Below, piece after piece: positions 1 to 9,710 of a DNA stretch of 57,749 nucleotides. Origin of the DNA: Paludibacteraceae bacterium (lineage in GTDB: Bacteria > Bacteroidota > Bacteroidia > Bacteroidales > Paludibacteraceae); assembly GCA_018433525.1 (NCBI GenBank), contig JAHDRA010000016.1, positions 1-57,749 on the forward strand. Direction: 5' to 3'. The position numbers and the translations under genes were made by a program. Positions within the stretch are counted from its first letter, which is position 1. Every line of letters starts with the position of its first letter. The notes under the pieces are model-generated. The model made no database searches and had not been told where the DNA came from. It saw only the letters and a list, made by a program, of their open reading frames with translations.

Positions 1-152
1 AAAGTAGAAAAACTACCCGACAAAACGCTATTTAACCAAGATAAATTCTGTGTTCAAGCTGAATTATTTTCATAATGAGCTGAAATACAAATATATGAAT
101 TTTCAAAAACAACATTTTTAAAAACTTTCGTACGGCAGTGAAAATTATGAGA

Positions 153-160
153 CAAAGATA
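153..160 (-). promoter_or_regulatory. possible -7 promoter element reading off the left edge
   Basis: Read on the minus strand this is TATCTTTG, a match to the Bacteroidota -7 consensus TAnnTTTG. It lies just past the stop codon of the gene at 166-771 and would drive transcription toward the left end of the window. No convincing TTTG lies at the expected distance upstream, so this is weak. The bases 1-152 show no gene that I can support. Confidence 0.25.
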
Positions 161-165
161 ATAAT

Positions 166-771
166 TTATTTGTGCAATAATTTAATGTAATGTATATAAT
201 AGTCATTATAATATCCACTAGAGCCAAGTACACCAATCATGAAAACAAAAAAACTCGCTGCAGCTCCACCCATAAAAGCAAAACCCCTTCCAACTTCTCC
301 GCAAGTTATTTGTCCCAAACCTGGAATCAAATAAGAAGCTATCCCTGCAACCCAAGGCTGATAAGGATCTCCGAATTTAGGAAAATACAATTGATCTTTA
401 TAGTAATTTTCTTTTTCCTTGTAAGTTTTAAAACTGATGGGAGGTGTCCATGAATCTTGAGTAACATTACGAATTTTTTCACCGGAAACTTTATTCATTT
501 TTTCCATTTCGGTTGGCTCAGAATCGTTAGAGATATTAAATGTTTGTACTTCACCGTTTGGGAAACGAATTTCCCTAATTTCCTTGAGTTGGTAAACATA
601 ATCAGGGCCTTCCAAATACGAAAAATCCTTACACGTCAGTTCTCCCGCTTTTATTTGTGTGATTTTGCACGCTTTGATTTCTCCTTTTTTGAAAACGATG
701 GTATCTTGAGCCGTCAATAGACTAAATGCTCCGGCCCAGCAGAAAAGTACAATAAAAAAATGTTTTTTCAT
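166..771 (-). CDS. secreted/membrane protein with a C-terminal PGLGQ hydrophobic segment
   Basis: Hypothetical protein of 201 aa. It has a clear signal peptide (residues 1-21, ending LLTAQ), a middle part of short beta-rich sequence without recognisable catalytic motifs, and a hydrophobic C-terminal region. That region contains SYLIPGLGQ followed by two likely membrane segments ending in a Gly/Ala-rich stretch. The PGLGQ motif resembles the membrane domain of DUF5683/TM2-like proteins of Bacteroidota, so an envelope location is likely. The protein stops soon after a Tyr-rich stretch and may be shorter than relatives. It lies downstream of gpmA on the same strand but is separated from it by a terminator, so it is probably its own unit. 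The function is unknown. Confidence 0.75.
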   Translation of the reverse strand: MKKHFFIVLFCWAGAFSLLTAQDTIVFKKGEIKACKITQIKAGELTCKDFSYLEGPDYVYQLKEIREIRFPNGEVQTFNISNDSEPTEMEKMNKVSGEKIRNVTQDSWTPPISFKTYKEKENYYKDQLYFPKFGDPYQPWVAGIASYLIPGLGQITCGEVGRGFAFMGGAAASFFVFMIGVLGSSGYYNDYYIHYIKLLHK

Positions 772-811
772 GTTATTGTTATATTAATGATGCAATAATT
801 TTTTTAATAAA

Positions 812-837
812 AAAGCAGTACGGTTGTGCACTGCTTT
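812..837 (-). terminator. rho-independent terminator of gpmA
   Basis: A perfect 8-bp inverted repeat, AAAGCAGT and ACTGCTTT, with a 10-nt loop. On the minus strand it is followed by a T-run. It lies 28 bases past the gpmA stop codon. Confidence 0.75.
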
Positions 838-865
838 AGTATAGCTAAGAAGAGAAGAATTCTTC

Positions 866-1612
866 TTATTTCTTTTTTGCCTGATTGGCCACTTCTTCCA
901 TCAATTTTTTGATTTCTTCCGGATCGCCCAGGAAATAATCGTTTACAACCTGATAATTATCATCAAATTCAAAAACATAGGGCACACCTGTGGGTAGATT
1001 TAAACCCACAATATCTTCGTCGGAAATATTTTTCAAAACTTTTACAATACCTCTCAAGCTGTTACCGTGAGCAACAACCAGAATTTCGTTGTTTTCTTTC
1101 AAACTCGGGAAGATGTTGTTTTCCCAATAAGGAAGAATCCGAGCTACGGTATCTTTCAAAGCTTCTGTCAGAGGCAAATCTTTTTTATCCACATTTTTGT
1201 AGCGTGGATCCAAAAACGGTGAACGAGGATCATTCATGTCCAGCGGTGCAGGCGGAACATCATAGCTGCGTCTCCAAATCTGAACTTGTTCTTCGCCGTA
1301 TTTTTCGGCTGTTTCTGCTTTGTTTAAACCCTGAAGCATTCCATAATGTTTTTCGTTCAAACGCCAGCTTTTTTCTACCGGAATCCAATCCAAATCCATT
1401 ACATCAAGAATGATATTCAAAGTTTTGATAGCTCTCTTCAAATAGGAAGTGTAGGCTTTATCGAAAAAGAAACCCTTTTCCTTCAGCAATCTGCCTGCTT
1501 TGGCTGCTTCTTGCATTCCTTTTTCAGACAAATCAACATCTGTCCAACCAGTAAAGCGATTTTCCTTATTCCAAACGCTTTCGCCATGTCTTACTAAAAC
1601 TAATTTTTTCAT
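866..1612 (-). CDS. gpmA: 2,3-bisphosphoglycerate-dependent phosphoglycerate mutase
   Basis: Interconverts 3-phosphoglycerate and 2-phosphoglycerate in glycolysis and gluconeogenesis in the cytoplasm. The 248-aa length is normal for the dimeric/tetrameric cofactor-dependent family. The phosphohistidine motif VRHGES sits at residues 7-12 (His9). The signature [17 protein letters not shown] follows, and the second catalytic His lies in VAHGNSLRG near residue 182. The residue before [10 protein letters not shown] is Lys where E. coli has Arg, a conservative change. The gene is monocistronic: a terminator follows at 812-837 and a TATCTTTG -7 element precedes it at 1658-1665. Identification is secure. 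Confidence 0.97.
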   Translation of the reverse strand: MKKLVLVRHGESVWNKENRFTGWTDVDLSEKGMQEAAKAGRLLKEKGFFFDKAYTSYLKRAIKTLNIILDVMDLDWIPVEKSWRLNEKHYGMLQGLNKAETAEKYGEEQVQIWRRSYDVPPAPLDMNDPRSPFLDPRYKNVDKKDLPLTEALKDTVARILPYWENNIFPSLKENNEILVVAHGNSLRGIVKVLKNISDEDIVGLNLPTGVPYVFEFDDNYQVVNDYFLGDPEEIKKLMEEVANQAKKK

Positions 1613-1657
1613 TTTCTTCTTATTAAGAGGTTAGTGATTCACTTTTTTTACTGATGA

Positions 1658-1665
1658 CAAAGATA
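1658..1665 (-). promoter_or_regulatory. -7 promoter element for gpmA
   Basis: Minus-strand TATCTTTG matches the Bacteroidota -7 consensus TAnnTTTG, about 46 bases upstream of the gpmA start. A good -33 TTTG is not seen at 19-21 bases, so only half of the promoter is supported. Confidence 0.45.
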
Positions 1666-1733
1666 TTGAAAATCCGATAATAATGAAAGTTTAAAAATCA
1701 AAGAATGGAAATTTATAAGGATAAGTTGCTGTT

Positions 1734-1764
1734 TTTGAGAATTGACCCATATTCATTAATTTTG
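1734..1764 (+). promoter_or_regulatory. sigma-ABfr-type promoter for metH
   Basis: TTTG at 1734-1737, a 19-base spacer, then TAATTTTG at 1757-1764. This fits the Bacteroides primary sigma consensus (TTTG / N19-21 / TAnnTTTG) exactly. Transcription would start near 1771, about 47 bases before the metH start chosen here. The leader is too short for a cobalamin riboswitch. Confidence 0.7.
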
Positions 1765-1817
1765 CAGAAATAAAACAACAGATATATTTGAAAATTTCCT
1801 TCCTATTTTACAACACT

Positions 1818-4667
1818 ATGAATTTAAAAACAATTCTCGAAAATCGCATATTGATTCTGGATGGAGCAATGGGTACCATGATTCAGCGCTACAGGCTCGA
1901 CGAATCCGCATACAGAGGTGAACGTTTTTCTCATTGGAACAAGCAATTGAAAGGAAACAACGACCTTCTTTCTTTAACTCAACCGGATATTATTAGTTCC
2001 ATCCATAAGCAATATTTGCAAGCAGGTGCCGATATTATCGAAACCAACACTTTCAATGCACAACGAATTTCGATGGAAGATTATGGAATGGGAGAATTTG
2101 TAAGGGAGATGAATTTGAGTGCAGCGCGCATAGCCAGACAGGCAGCAGATGAATTCACTCTCAAAAATCCGGAAAAACCAAGATTTGTTGCCGGTTCGGT
2201 AGGCCCAACCAATAAAACGGCTTCCTTACCTTCCGACGTAAATCGTCCCGCTTCGCGCGCCGTAACCTTCGATCAACTGGTAACAGCTTACAAGGAACAA
2301 ATGCTGGCTTTGATAGAAGGTGGAGTAGATGCGCTGTTGATAGAAACCATTTTCGACACTTTAAATGCAAAAGCCGCTATTTTCGCGGCTCAAGAAGCTA
2401 TGTCGGAATTGAATAAAAAAGTGGAATTAATGATTTCGGCTACCATTGCCGATGCCAGCGGACGTACACTTTCCGGTCAAACACTTCGGGCTTTTATGGC
2501 TTCCGTCGCACATGCTCCGCTACTTTCTATCGGATTAAACTGTTCTTTTGGAGCCAAAGATTTAAAACCTTACCTTCAGGAAATGAGCGCTCATGCACCT
2601 TGGTTTGTCAGTGCATACCCCAATGCCGGACTCCCGAATCAATTTGGCGAATACGACGAAACGCCCGACACAATGGCAAAACAAGTGAAAGAATATATTG
2701 ACGAAGGTTTAGTCAACATTATCGGGGGTTGCTGTGGTACAACTCCGGAACATATTGCCAAATATCGGGATCTGATTACCAATGCAGCGGTCAGAAAACC
2801 CAAAGAAAAAACCGTAAACCTGGAACTGAGCGGTTTGGAACTATTGGAAATCATTTCTCCTAAAATTGACGAATGGCAACAAAAGGAGAGCATTGAAGCC
2901 ACAAATTCGACAAAAGAAAAAGTTTCAAGAAATAACAGTCAGGAAATTATTGATATTTCAGCCGATCCGGCTCCAAAATCTTTATTTGTGAACATTGGTG
3001 AACGATGCAACGTGGCCGGTTCGCGCAAGTTTTTAAGGCTAATCAACGAGAAAAAATACGAAGAAGCGCTCCACATTGCCCGAAAACAAGTTGAAGATGG
3101 TGCGCAAATACTGGACATCAACATGGATGACGCCATGCTGAATGCAGCAGAAGAAATGGTTGTTTTTTTGAATCACATTACTGCCGAGCCCGAAATTGCA
3201 CGTGTTCCCATAATGATTGATTCCTCAAAATGGGAAGTCATTGAAGCCGGTTTGAAATGTATTCAGGGAAAAAGCATTGTCAATTCCATCAGTTTAAAGG
3301 AAGGAGAAGAAGATTTTCTGAAAAAAGCAAAAAAGGTGCGGGCTTATGGTGCGGCTGCCGTTGTGATGGCTTTCGACGAAAAAGGCCAAGCCGACAGCAT
3401 GGAGCGAAGAATCGAAATTTGCTCCCGAGCATATCGTCTGCTAACCGAAAAAGCAGGATTTCCACCACAGGATATAATTTTTGATCCCAATGTTTTGGCT
3501 ATTGGTACCGGAATAGAAGAACACAATCATTACGCTGTAGATTTTCTGGAGTCGGTACAATGGATCAAACAACGTTTGCCTTATGCAAAAGTTAGCGGGG
3601 GAATCAGCAATTTATCTTTTTCCTTCAGAGGAAACAATACGGTTCGTGAGGCCATGCATTCCGCTTTTCTTTATCACGCCATAAAAGCCGGATTGGATAT
3701 GGGAATTGTTAACGCGGGAGCACTGCCAATTTATGAAGAAATAGAGCCTGAACTTTTGGAAAAAGTGGAAAATGTTATCTTCAACCGGAAAGCAACAGCT
3801 ACGGAAGAACTGATAGAATATGCAGAAAAAATAAAGAATACGGTGTCCGAAAAAAAATCGGACAAAAAAGATGAATGGCGTTCGCTTCCGGTTGCTAAAC
3901 GCCTTGAACATGCACTTGTAAAGGGAATTGATGAATTTCTCGATACCGATTTGGCAGAAGCGCTAACTATTTACGATACCGCACTGGAAATTATTGAAAA
4001 ACCCTTGATGGACGGGATGAACATTGTTGGAAAACTTTTCGGAGAAGGTAAAATGTTTTTACCCCAAGTGGTGAAGTCGGCTCGAACCATGAAAAAAGCC
4101 GTAACCATTCTTCAGCCCGAAATTGAAAAACAAAAAGTTGCCGGGACAGCCTCATCGGCAGGCAAATTCCTTATTGCAACCGTAAAAGGTGATGTGCACG
4201 ATATTGGGAAAAATATTGTATCTGTGGTATTGGCTTGCAACAATTATGAAGTTATCGACTTGGGTGTTATGGTGCCCTCAGATAAAATTATTCAGACAGC
4301 AATCAACGAAAATGTCGATTTGGTTGGATTAAGTGGACTGATAACTCCTTCGCTGGAAGAGATGAGCAACGTTGCTGCCGAAATGGAAAAAGCCGGACTC
4401 AACGTTCCCTTACTTATTGGGGGAGCAACGACATCCAAAGTTCATACGGCAGTAAAAATTGCGCCTCATTATCATGGGCCGGTGGTATATGTTAAAGATG
4501 CATCCGTCAATACTTTCATCGTTTCCCAGCTGATGAACGAAAAAACACATAGCCATTTTGTTTCCGAAATAGCTGCCGAATATCAGGAAATTCGCGAAAA
4601 GCAAGTTCAGAAAACTGAAGTGCTCTCACTCGAAGAGGCTCGAAAACGTAAACCAAATTTATTCTGA
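1818..4667 (+). CDS. metH: cobalamin-dependent methionine synthase, without C-terminal activation domain
   Basis: Transfers a methyl group from methyltetrahydrofolate via cobalamin to homocysteine. Counting from ATG 1818 (949 aa), the order is: homocysteine-binding barrel with zinc ligands Cys242, Cys305 and Cys306 ([16 protein letters not shown]); pterin-binding barrel beginning [12 protein letters not shown]; cobalamin cap domain; and the B12-binding Rossmann domain with DVHDIGKN (lower-axial His794). An in-frame ATG at 1788 would add ten residues. I prefer 1818 because family homology starts there. E. coli MetH is about 1,227 aa and ends in a SAM-binding reactivation domain. This protein stops right after the B12 domain (RKRKPNLF), and no activation domain follows in any frame, so reactivation may be supplied by a separate protein. 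Confidence 0.96.
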   Translation: MNLKTILENRILILDGAMGTMIQRYRLDESAYRGERFSHWNKQLKGNNDLLSLTQPDIISSIHKQYLQAGADIIETNTFNAQRISMEDYGMGEFVREMNLSAARIARQAADEFTLKNPEKPRFVAGSVGPTNKTASLPSDVNRPASRAVTFDQLVTAYKEQMLALIEGGVDALLIETIFDTLNAKAAIFAAQEAMSELNKKVELMISATIADASGRTLSGQTLRAFMASVAHAPLLSIGLNCSFGAKDLKPYLQEMSAHAPWFVSAYPNAGLPNQFGEYDETPDTMAKQVKEYIDEGLVNIIGGCCGTTPEHIAKYRDLITNAAVRKPKEKTVNLELSGLELLEIISPKIDEWQQKESIEATNSTKEKVSRNNSQEIIDISADPAPKSLFVNIGERCNVAGSRKFLRLINEKKYEEALHIARKQVEDGAQILDINMDDAMLNAAEEMVVFLNHITAEPEIARVPIMIDSSKWEVIEAGLKCIQGKSIVNSISLKEGEEDFLKKAKKVRAYGAAAVVMAFDEKGQADSMERRIEICSRAYRLLTEKAGFPPQDIIFDPNVLAIGTGIEEHNHYAVDFLESVQWIKQRLPYAKVSGGISNLSFSFRGNNTVREAMHSAFLYHAIKAGLDMGIVNAGALPIYEEIEPELLEKVENVIFNRKATATEELIEYAEKIKNTVSEKKSDKKDEWRSLPVAKRLEHALVKGIDEFLDTDLAEALTIYDTALEIIEKPLMDGMNIVGKLFGEGKMFLPQVVKSARTMKKAVTILQPEIEKQKVAGTASSAGKFLIATVKGDVHDIGKNIVSVVLACNNYEVIDLGVMVPSDKIIQTAINENVDLVGLSGLITPSLEEMSNVAAEMEKAGLNVPLLIGGATTSKVHTAVKIAPHYHGPVVYVKDASVNTFIVSQLMNEKTHSHFVSEIAAEYQEIREKQVQKTEVLSLEEARKRKPNLF

Positions 4668-4747
4668 AAATAACCAAAACGGTCAACGTATTTCAGGCAT
4701 GAACGACTTAGAACTCACAACTCGTAACCCTTTTCAGCCGCAATTCT

Positions 4748-5728
4748 TCATCTTCCCGTACAATTTCTGCAAATATCAAACTGATGACGGTCTAAGAGCA
4801 ACTGTTCCCGAAAAGAATTTGCCTTATCAGAATGCCAACAGGCATAAAAGGAAGCAGAACGGATATTTCCAAATGAGTATTGCGACTGCTTGTCGTAGCA
4901 ACACGGCAACACCTCTCCTTTTGCATTAATTACTGCTCCACCCAGCAAACGACTGCATCGATTGGGCTGCGAAAATTTAAGTTCGTATTTTCCTGACTTG
5001 TTGAGTCGATACCTCACATAACGACTGTTGGCAGGAATTTGCGAATTTCCATTTTCAAAATCGTAAAACTGTGCGGACTTAAAACTAAGTTTGTCCACAT
5101 TCAAGTTTTTTGCTATTTGTTTCATTTCCTGCATTTGATGTTCGTTGGACTTTAGAACCAAAAACTGCATTTCAATCATTGGAAATAAAGATTTAAACAG
5201 CTTTTTCCAAGCTATAACATGATTGATACCATCGAATACTTTCTGCAAATTTCCCCCTTTTCTGTACATTTCATAAACTTCCTGGGTAGTGCCATCGACT
5301 GAAACGATGAGTTTATCCAATCCTGACCTTACTATTTTTTGCGCTGTTTCGTCAGTCAAAAATTGTCCGTTGGTCGACACGGAAGTAAATAATTTTCTAT
5401 CATGGGCATATCGAATCATTTCAGGAAGTTGTTTGTTCAAAAAAGGCTCTCCCTGAAAATAAAATTGTACATGCAGCAAAGTTCCTTTCATTTCTTCTAT
5501 CAAATTTCTGTAAAGCTCCAAATCAAAAAAATTTCCTCTTTCTTTCAATAAGGAATTTTTCACACCCACAGGACATTCAGGACATTGCAAATTACAAAAA
5601 TCGGCCGGCTCAACCGATATGAAAAAAGGGCTCAGTTTAGTAGACCGGTTTATACCAAAAAAAGCCGAAATATAGGAACCTATAAATCGAATGAAATTGA
5701 TTGCACGAGAAAAGCTTAAATAAGACAT
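4748..5728 (-). CDS. radical SAM/SPASM domain protein
   Basis: Cytoplasmic radical SAM enzyme of unknown substrate. The 4Fe-4S/SAM motif CNLQCPEC (CxxxCxxC) is at residues 52-59 when counted from the longer start at 5749. It is followed by the GEPFLN-type SAM-contact motif and the barrel. The C-terminus holds a Cys-rich SPASM-type auxiliary cluster region (LPCCYDK, CRNCTG). The start at 5728 (MSYLS) looks better than 5749 because it removes an uncharacteristic seven-residue leader, but both are possible. Relatives modify peptides or cell-envelope precursors. No peptide substrate gene is visible beside it. It converges with metH and diverges from the lipoprotein gene at 6053. Confidence 0.85.
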   Translation of the reverse strand: MSYLSFSRAINFIRFIGSYISAFFGINRSTKLSPFFISVEPADFCNLQCPECPVGVKNSLLKERGNFFDLELYRNLIEEMKGTLLHVQFYFQGEPFLNKQLPEMIRYAHDRKLFTSVSTNGQFLTDETAQKIVRSGLDKLIVSVDGTTQEVYEMYRKGGNLQKVFDGINHVIAWKKLFKSLFPMIEMQFLVLKSNEHQMQEMKQIAKNLNVDKLSFKSAQFYDFENGNSQIPANSRYVRYRLNKSGKYELKFSQPNRCSRLLGGAVINAKGEVLPCCYDKQSQYSFGNIRSASFYACWHSDKANSFREQLLLDRHQFDICRNCTGR

Positions 5729-5780
5729 CCAACGAAACAAATGGCACATTTTTTGATTTTAATTTTAATTACACGCTTAT

Positions 5781-5876
5781 GAAACCCACATGTATTGCAT
5801 ACACAAACACGAATGAATATAATATTCAGACATGTGGGTTCCATCAGACCTTTAAAAAATAAATTATATTCTGATG
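5781..5876. repeat. set of nested and adjacent inverted repeats in a divergent intergenic region
   Basis: The 303-base gap between the radical SAM gene and the lipoprotein gene holds three inverted repeats. Arms GAAACCCACATGT (5781-5793) and ACATGTGGGTTCC (5830-5842) match at 12 of 13 positions. Inside their loop is a 7-bp palindrome TGAATAT-A-ATATTCA (about 5814-5828). Immediately after comes CATCAGA (5842-5848) with TCTGATG (5870-5876). They could form mutually exclusive RNA folds or be protein-binding sites. No T-run makes them a standard terminator. Confidence 0.5.
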
Positions 5877-5987
5877 AAATGCTCTTTTTTACTAAAACCA
5901 AAAACTTTTCAAAACCCTGAGATGTTATCTTTTAAAAAATTCTGAAAAGATTTTTTGCAAAATAAAGAATAATTGGACAAAAAATAA

Positions 5988-5995
5988 TAACTTTG
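5988..5995 (+). promoter_or_regulatory. -7 promoter element for the OmpA-like/TPR lipoprotein gene
   Basis: TAACTTTG matches TAnnTTTG 58 bases before the start codon at 6053. No good -33 element is visible at the expected distance. Confidence 0.4.
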
Positions 5996-6052
5996 GCTGC
6001 TGAATAAAATTTATATCGAAATTTTAAGGTTAACAATAAAAAAAATTAAAGT

Positions 6053-7759
6053 ATGAAGAAACATTTATTTTTCGCCATTTCTGTGGTAATGGCAGTGTTA
6101 TTAAGCTCTTGCAGTAAAAACATGGGAGCACTTGATCCCAGCAATTTTAAGTGCACTCCCAATCCGCTGGAATTAAAAGGTGGAAAAGTGGATGCCGCTA
6201 TCAATGGTACTTTTCCGGTAAAGTATTTCAATAAGAATGCTACTGTAACCGTAACTCCCGTTTTACGTTTTGCAGGGAAAGAAGTTAAAAGTACACCGGT
6301 AACTTTTCAGGGAGAAAAAGTTGTAGGTAACAACAAAACCATTTCCTACAAAGCCGGCGGTTCCTACACTATCAACGCTTCCTTCAACTATGTGCCTGAA
6401 ATGGCCAAATCGGAACTCTATCTCGACTTCAATGTTACCGTAAAAAAGAAAACGTATCAAATTCCAAGTGTTAAAGTTGCCGATGGAGTGATTGCCACTG
6501 CAGAATTGGTTGCAGTGAATGCTTCAGAAATGAATGCAGCTGTAATTCCCGACAAGTTTCAACGTATCATTAAGGAAACACAGAATGCCGACATTAAATT
6601 CTTGATTGAAAGATGGGATCTTCGTCCCAATGAATTAAAAAAGGATGAAGTAGTTTCTTTGGTAGAGAAAATAAAAGAAGTGAAAGATGCACAGAACAAA
6701 GAAGTTTCTTCATTTGAAATTCTGGGTTATGCTTCTCCTGATGGCCCGATTGATTTGAATACCAATTTGGCAGAAAAACGTCAGGATGTAACTTCCGATT
6801 ACATTAACAAACAAATGAAAAAACTCAAAACTTCTGTAAAAATAGACTCCAAATTTACTCCTGAAGACTGGGCAGGGTTCCAAGCTTTGATGGAAAAATC
6901 CAATATTCAGGATAAAGATGTGATTCTTCGCGTTTTGTCCATGTACACCGATCCGGAAGAACGTGAACGTCAGATTAAAAACCTTTCGGTTGCCTATACA
7001 AAAATTGCCGAAGAAATTTTACCGGAACTTCGTCGTTCACAGTTGAAACTCACGGTTGACGTTATTGGCAAATCGGATGCAGAAATTATGCAATTGGTTT
7101 CAAATGATCCTTCCAAGCTGAATTTGGAAGAATTGCTTTATGCAGCTACGCTGACCAATGATGCCAATGCAAAAGCTTCCATCTACAAAAAAGTTACCGA
7201 ACTTTATCCAAATTGCGTTCGTGGTTTCAACAATTTGGGAGCCGTTTACTTTCAACAAGGAAAACTGGATGAGGCATCTGCCATGTTGACAAAAGCCATG
7301 CAGCTTGATCCAAATTCTCCCGACGTAAATTATAATTGCGCACTCATTGCACTGGCTAAAAAAGACCTTTCCAAAGCTGAAGAATTATTGGGAAAAGCCG
7401 CAGGCACTTCCGGCGACTTGAGCAAAGCTTTGGGAACGCTTTATATTATGAAAGGTGATTATGCAAAAGCTAAAACTTCTTTCAAAACCAATGATGTGAA
7501 CAATAATGTGGCTTTGCTTCAAATTTTGAGTGGCGATTACAATTCGGCTCGTAAAACCCTGTCGGCTATTCAGTCTCCGAATGCTACCACCGCTTATTTG
7601 AGCGCAATTATTGGAGCCCGTACCAATGACAGAGAAACAGTTTATTCGAATCTTAAACTGGCTATCAGCAAAGATAAATCAATGGCTGCAAAAGCTTTGA
7701 ACGATATCGAATTTGCCAAGTTTGCAACCGATCAAACTTTCCTTTCGATTGTTCAATAA
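6053..7759 (+). CDS. outer-membrane-type lipoprotein with OmpA-like middle and C-terminal TPR repeats
   Basis: A 568-aa protein with a lipoprotein signal peptide (lipobox LSSC, Cys20). A beta-rich region of about 150 residues follows. Next comes a segment resembling the OmpA peptidoglycan-binding fold (EILGYASPDGPIDLNTNLAEKR, around residues 222-243). The last third consists of TPR helices, clearest at GFNNLGAVYFQQGKLDEASAMLTKA. This suggests a periplasm-facing lipoprotein that contacts peptidoglycan and a protein partner, a layout common in Bacteroidales. It appears monocistronic, with a -7 element at 5988 and a strong terminator at 7777-7815. No enzyme motif is present. Confidence 0.85.
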   Translation: MKKHLFFAISVVMAVLLSSCSKNMGALDPSNFKCTPNPLELKGGKVDAAINGTFPVKYFNKNATVTVTPVLRFAGKEVKSTPVTFQGEKVVGNNKTISYKAGGSYTINASFNYVPEMAKSELYLDFNVTVKKKTYQIPSVKVADGVIATAELVAVNASEMNAAVIPDKFQRIIKETQNADIKFLIERWDLRPNELKKDEVVSLVEKIKEVKDAQNKEVSSFEILGYASPDGPIDLNTNLAEKRQDVTSDYINKQMKKLKTSVKIDSKFTPEDWAGFQALMEKSNIQDKDVILRVLSMYTDPEERERQIKNLSVAYTKIAEEILPELRRSQLKLTVDVIGKSDAEIMQLVSNDPSKLNLEELLYAATLTNDANAKASIYKKVTELYPNCVRGFNNLGAVYFQQGKLDEASAMLTKAMQLDPNSPDVNYNCALIALAKKDLSKAEELLGKAAGTSGDLSKALGTLYIMKGDYAKAKTSFKTNDVNNNVALLQILSGDYNSARKTLSAIQSPNATTAYLSAIIGARTNDRETVYSNLKLAISKDKSMAAKALNDIEFAKFATDQTFLSIVQ

Positions 7760-7776
7760 TCGAATTTATAGTTTAT

Positions 7777-7815
7777 TAAAAAGGGGATGCTTCACAAAAG
7801 GCATTCCCTTTTTTT
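7777..7815 (+). terminator. rho-independent terminator after the lipoprotein gene
   Basis: Stem AAAAAGGGGATGC / GCATTCCCTTTTTTT, with one G-T pair and a 10-nt loop, ending in a run of seven T. Because it is symmetric it may also serve the convergent gene ending at 7872. Confidence 0.85.
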
Positions 7816-7871
7816 ACGAATATAGACATGGTTTTACTTACGGTTTATCTCAAAAAGCGAGTAAATGAATT

Positions 7872-8732
7872 TTAAACATTTACCCCTAAAATTTGATTCA
7901 GCAGATAACCGATAAAGAAAGAAAAAGCAGCAACGCCCAAGCTGATGGTTGTCATTTCGATGAAACGTGGCTTGAAAGAAAGATTTTTTGCTACAGAAAT
8001 ATAATAATTAAAACAGAAAATAATTAAAACGGCAATCGAAAGCGTTAGCGCTAAGGCTCCAAATTTGTTGGGCATCAGCAAAAATGGAAGGATTAGCAAA
8101 ATTACCGTCAAAAAATAGGTAACGCCGGTATATGCTGCCGATTTTGCTGCACGAGTATCTCCTTCGGCTTTTGTAGAAAGATAATCGGAAGCAGCCATAG
8201 AAAGCGCAGCAGAAATTCCCGTAACTAACCCTGCCAGCGAAATAGTTCTTGTATTTCCCAAAGCCAGCGTAAAGCCGGCCAAAGCTCCAGTCAATTCTAC
8301 CAACGCATCATTTAATCCCAATACAATAGAACCGACATATTGCAGTCTTTCTTCATCCAGCATGGCCAGTAATTGTTGTTCATGAGCATTTTCCTGCTCG
8401 GAAAACAATTTGGTTTCGGGGTAAACAGCCGACAATTCATCATACAATTTTGAACCCGTTCCTTCTCTTTTTTCCATTTGTTTCAGCACAAAAGAGAGTC
8501 CCAACAAACGCGCCATAAATACAGTTCTACGTATTCTGGCATAATCAGGTTTCACTTTGATACCGGTTTTCTTTTCCCAATAATGGGCATGCTCGAGTTC
8601 CTGTTGTCCGATTTCATACAAAATTTTTGCATTATTCTCATCTTTACAATCATCGGCGAGTTTTTTGTAAATCAAATGCTCGGTCAGTTCAGTCCTTTGA
8701 GCTTCTAAAATTTGCTTTTGTGTTTTGTCCAT
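7872..8732 (-). CDS. ferritin-like/VIT1-CCC1 family iron or manganese transporter
   Basis: A 286-aa two-part protein. Residues 1-130 form a rubrerythrin/ferritin-like helical domain with metal-binding Glu and His residues (QQELEHAHYW near 43-52 and ENAHEQQLL near 115). Residues 130-286 form a VIT1/CCC1 membrane domain with about five membrane segments and the conserved GLNDALVELTGALAGF. Relatives (MbfA/VIT families) export or sequester Fe2+ or Mn2+, and the ferritin-like part is thought to sense or deliver iron. It stands alone between a terminator and a 347-base divergent intergenic region. Metal specificity cannot be read from the sequence. Confidence 0.9.
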   Translation of the reverse strand: MDKTQKQILEAQRTELTEHLIYKKLADDCKDENNAKILYEIGQQELEHAHYWEKKTGIKVKPDYARIRRTVFMARLLGLSFVLKQMEKREGTGSKLYDELSAVYPETKLFSEQENAHEQQLLAMLDEERLQYVGSIVLGLNDALVELTGALAGFTLALGNTRTISLAGLVTGISAALSMAASDYLSTKAEGDTRAAKSAAYTGVTYFLTVILLILPFLLMPNKFGALALTLSIAVLIIFCFNYYISVAKNLSFKPRFIEMTTISLGVAAFSFFIGYLLNQILGVNV

Positions 8733-9079
8733 AATTTTTGAGTACTAAAATTTGATTCCTTATCATTAAAATTAAAACAAAAATCCTCATTAGAGATTAT
8801 ATAATTTTGTTGGAATTCTCTTTCCAAATTGTATTTTTCTGCATAAACATCATATTTCTTTAACAACAAAATCATCATTATGTTCTATATTAACCCTCAA
8901 AAAAACCGAGCAGTAAAAAATAATAAAAAAAATACAATTAATGTGCTCGGTTATTACGGGCTAATACAAATTGAATTTAAGTGTTGTTTTCTCGACTTAT
9001 AATTGAACTGAAAAATTTAATATTTCCGATTCAGGTCTTTTTTTGTACTTTTGCATGAGTAAATGTAAAAAATAAAATC
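8733..9079. promoter_or_regulatory. divergent intergenic region with a 9-bp inverted repeat and a promoter
   Basis: No gene is seen here. AACCGAGCA (8904-8912) and TGCTCGGTT (8944-8952) form a perfect 9-bp inverted repeat with a 31-base, almost pure A/T loop. It could be a regulator-binding pair or a stem-loop. For the gene at 9080, TACTTTTG at 9046-9053 matches the -7 consensus, and TTTC at 9023-9026 lies 19 bases upstream as an imperfect -33 box. Confidence 0.4.
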
Positions 9080-9586
9080 ATGCAGGGAAATATTTTCAAA
9101 TCTTCCATGATATATGGATTAATGATGGGAATACTTTTTTCCGTCAATTTCATTATTTCCATCCCTCAGGGTGCCATTTTCAGAATTGTCTCATTTTTTA
9201 TAACCATTGTGATTGTCATTGTTATGTATCGCTATTCGGTCAAGTATCGCGATAACGAGTGTGGCGGTTATATCACTTACGGGAAATCGTTTTCCTTTAT
9301 TGTACTAACTTTTTTCTTTGCTTCCATTATTTCGGCCATTGTTAAATTTGTTTATTTTCAGTTTATCAATCCCGAATATCTTTCCAATGTTTTGCAGCAA
9401 AGTATGAAAGTAGTAGAAAGTATGAATTTACCTTTGGACGATGAATATTATACCCAAATGGAAAAAATGATGAAACCTTCGGTTTATACTTTGCAGAGCA
9501 TTTGGGTAAACGTATTGCTGGGAGCTTTGCTGGCGCTGGTTATGTCGGCATTTGTGAAAAAGGATAAGGATATTTTTGAAGAATAA
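9080..9586 (+). CDS. DUF4199 family membrane protein
   Basis: A 168-aa inner-membrane protein with four hydrophobic helices: about residues 10-30, 32-50, 70-92 and 138-160. A charged loop with many Met and Glu residues lies between the third and fourth. It matches the DUF4199 pattern of Bacteroidota, whose genes commonly sit directly upstream of a family 2 glycosyltransferase, as here (gap 124 bases). No function is established. The context hints at a role with the glycosyltransferase in lipid-linked sugar transfer. Confidence 0.85.
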   Translation: MQGNIFKSSMIYGLMMGILFSVNFIISIPQGAIFRIVSFFITIVIVIVMYRYSVKYRDNECGGYITYGKSFSFIVLTFFFASIISAIVKFVYFQFINPEYLSNVLQQSMKVVESMNLPLDDEYYTQMEKMMKPSVYTLQSIWVNVLLGALLALVMSAFVKKDKDIFEE

Positions 9587-9710
9587 AGAAATTCTATTGA
9601 TTTTTGTCAAATTGTTTCTTTTATATCAGATGCTTGAGTGATTTTTTTAAAATTGCATTATTTGATCCGGTAGTGCTTTAAAAAGCCAATTTATAAAACT
9701 CAATTTAAAA

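Noticed and set aside
54..236. 60-codon minus-strand frame at the left edge
   Set aside because: It overlaps the end of the gene at 166 and has no features; probably chance.
1613..1817. Cobalamin riboswitch upstream of metH
   Set aside because: The leader after the likely transcription start is only about 47 bases and no B12-box-like sequence is present.
4699..4929. 76-codon plus-strand frame after metH
   Set aside because: It overlaps the end of the radical SAM gene antisense, has no recognisable domain, and is not a MetH activation domain.
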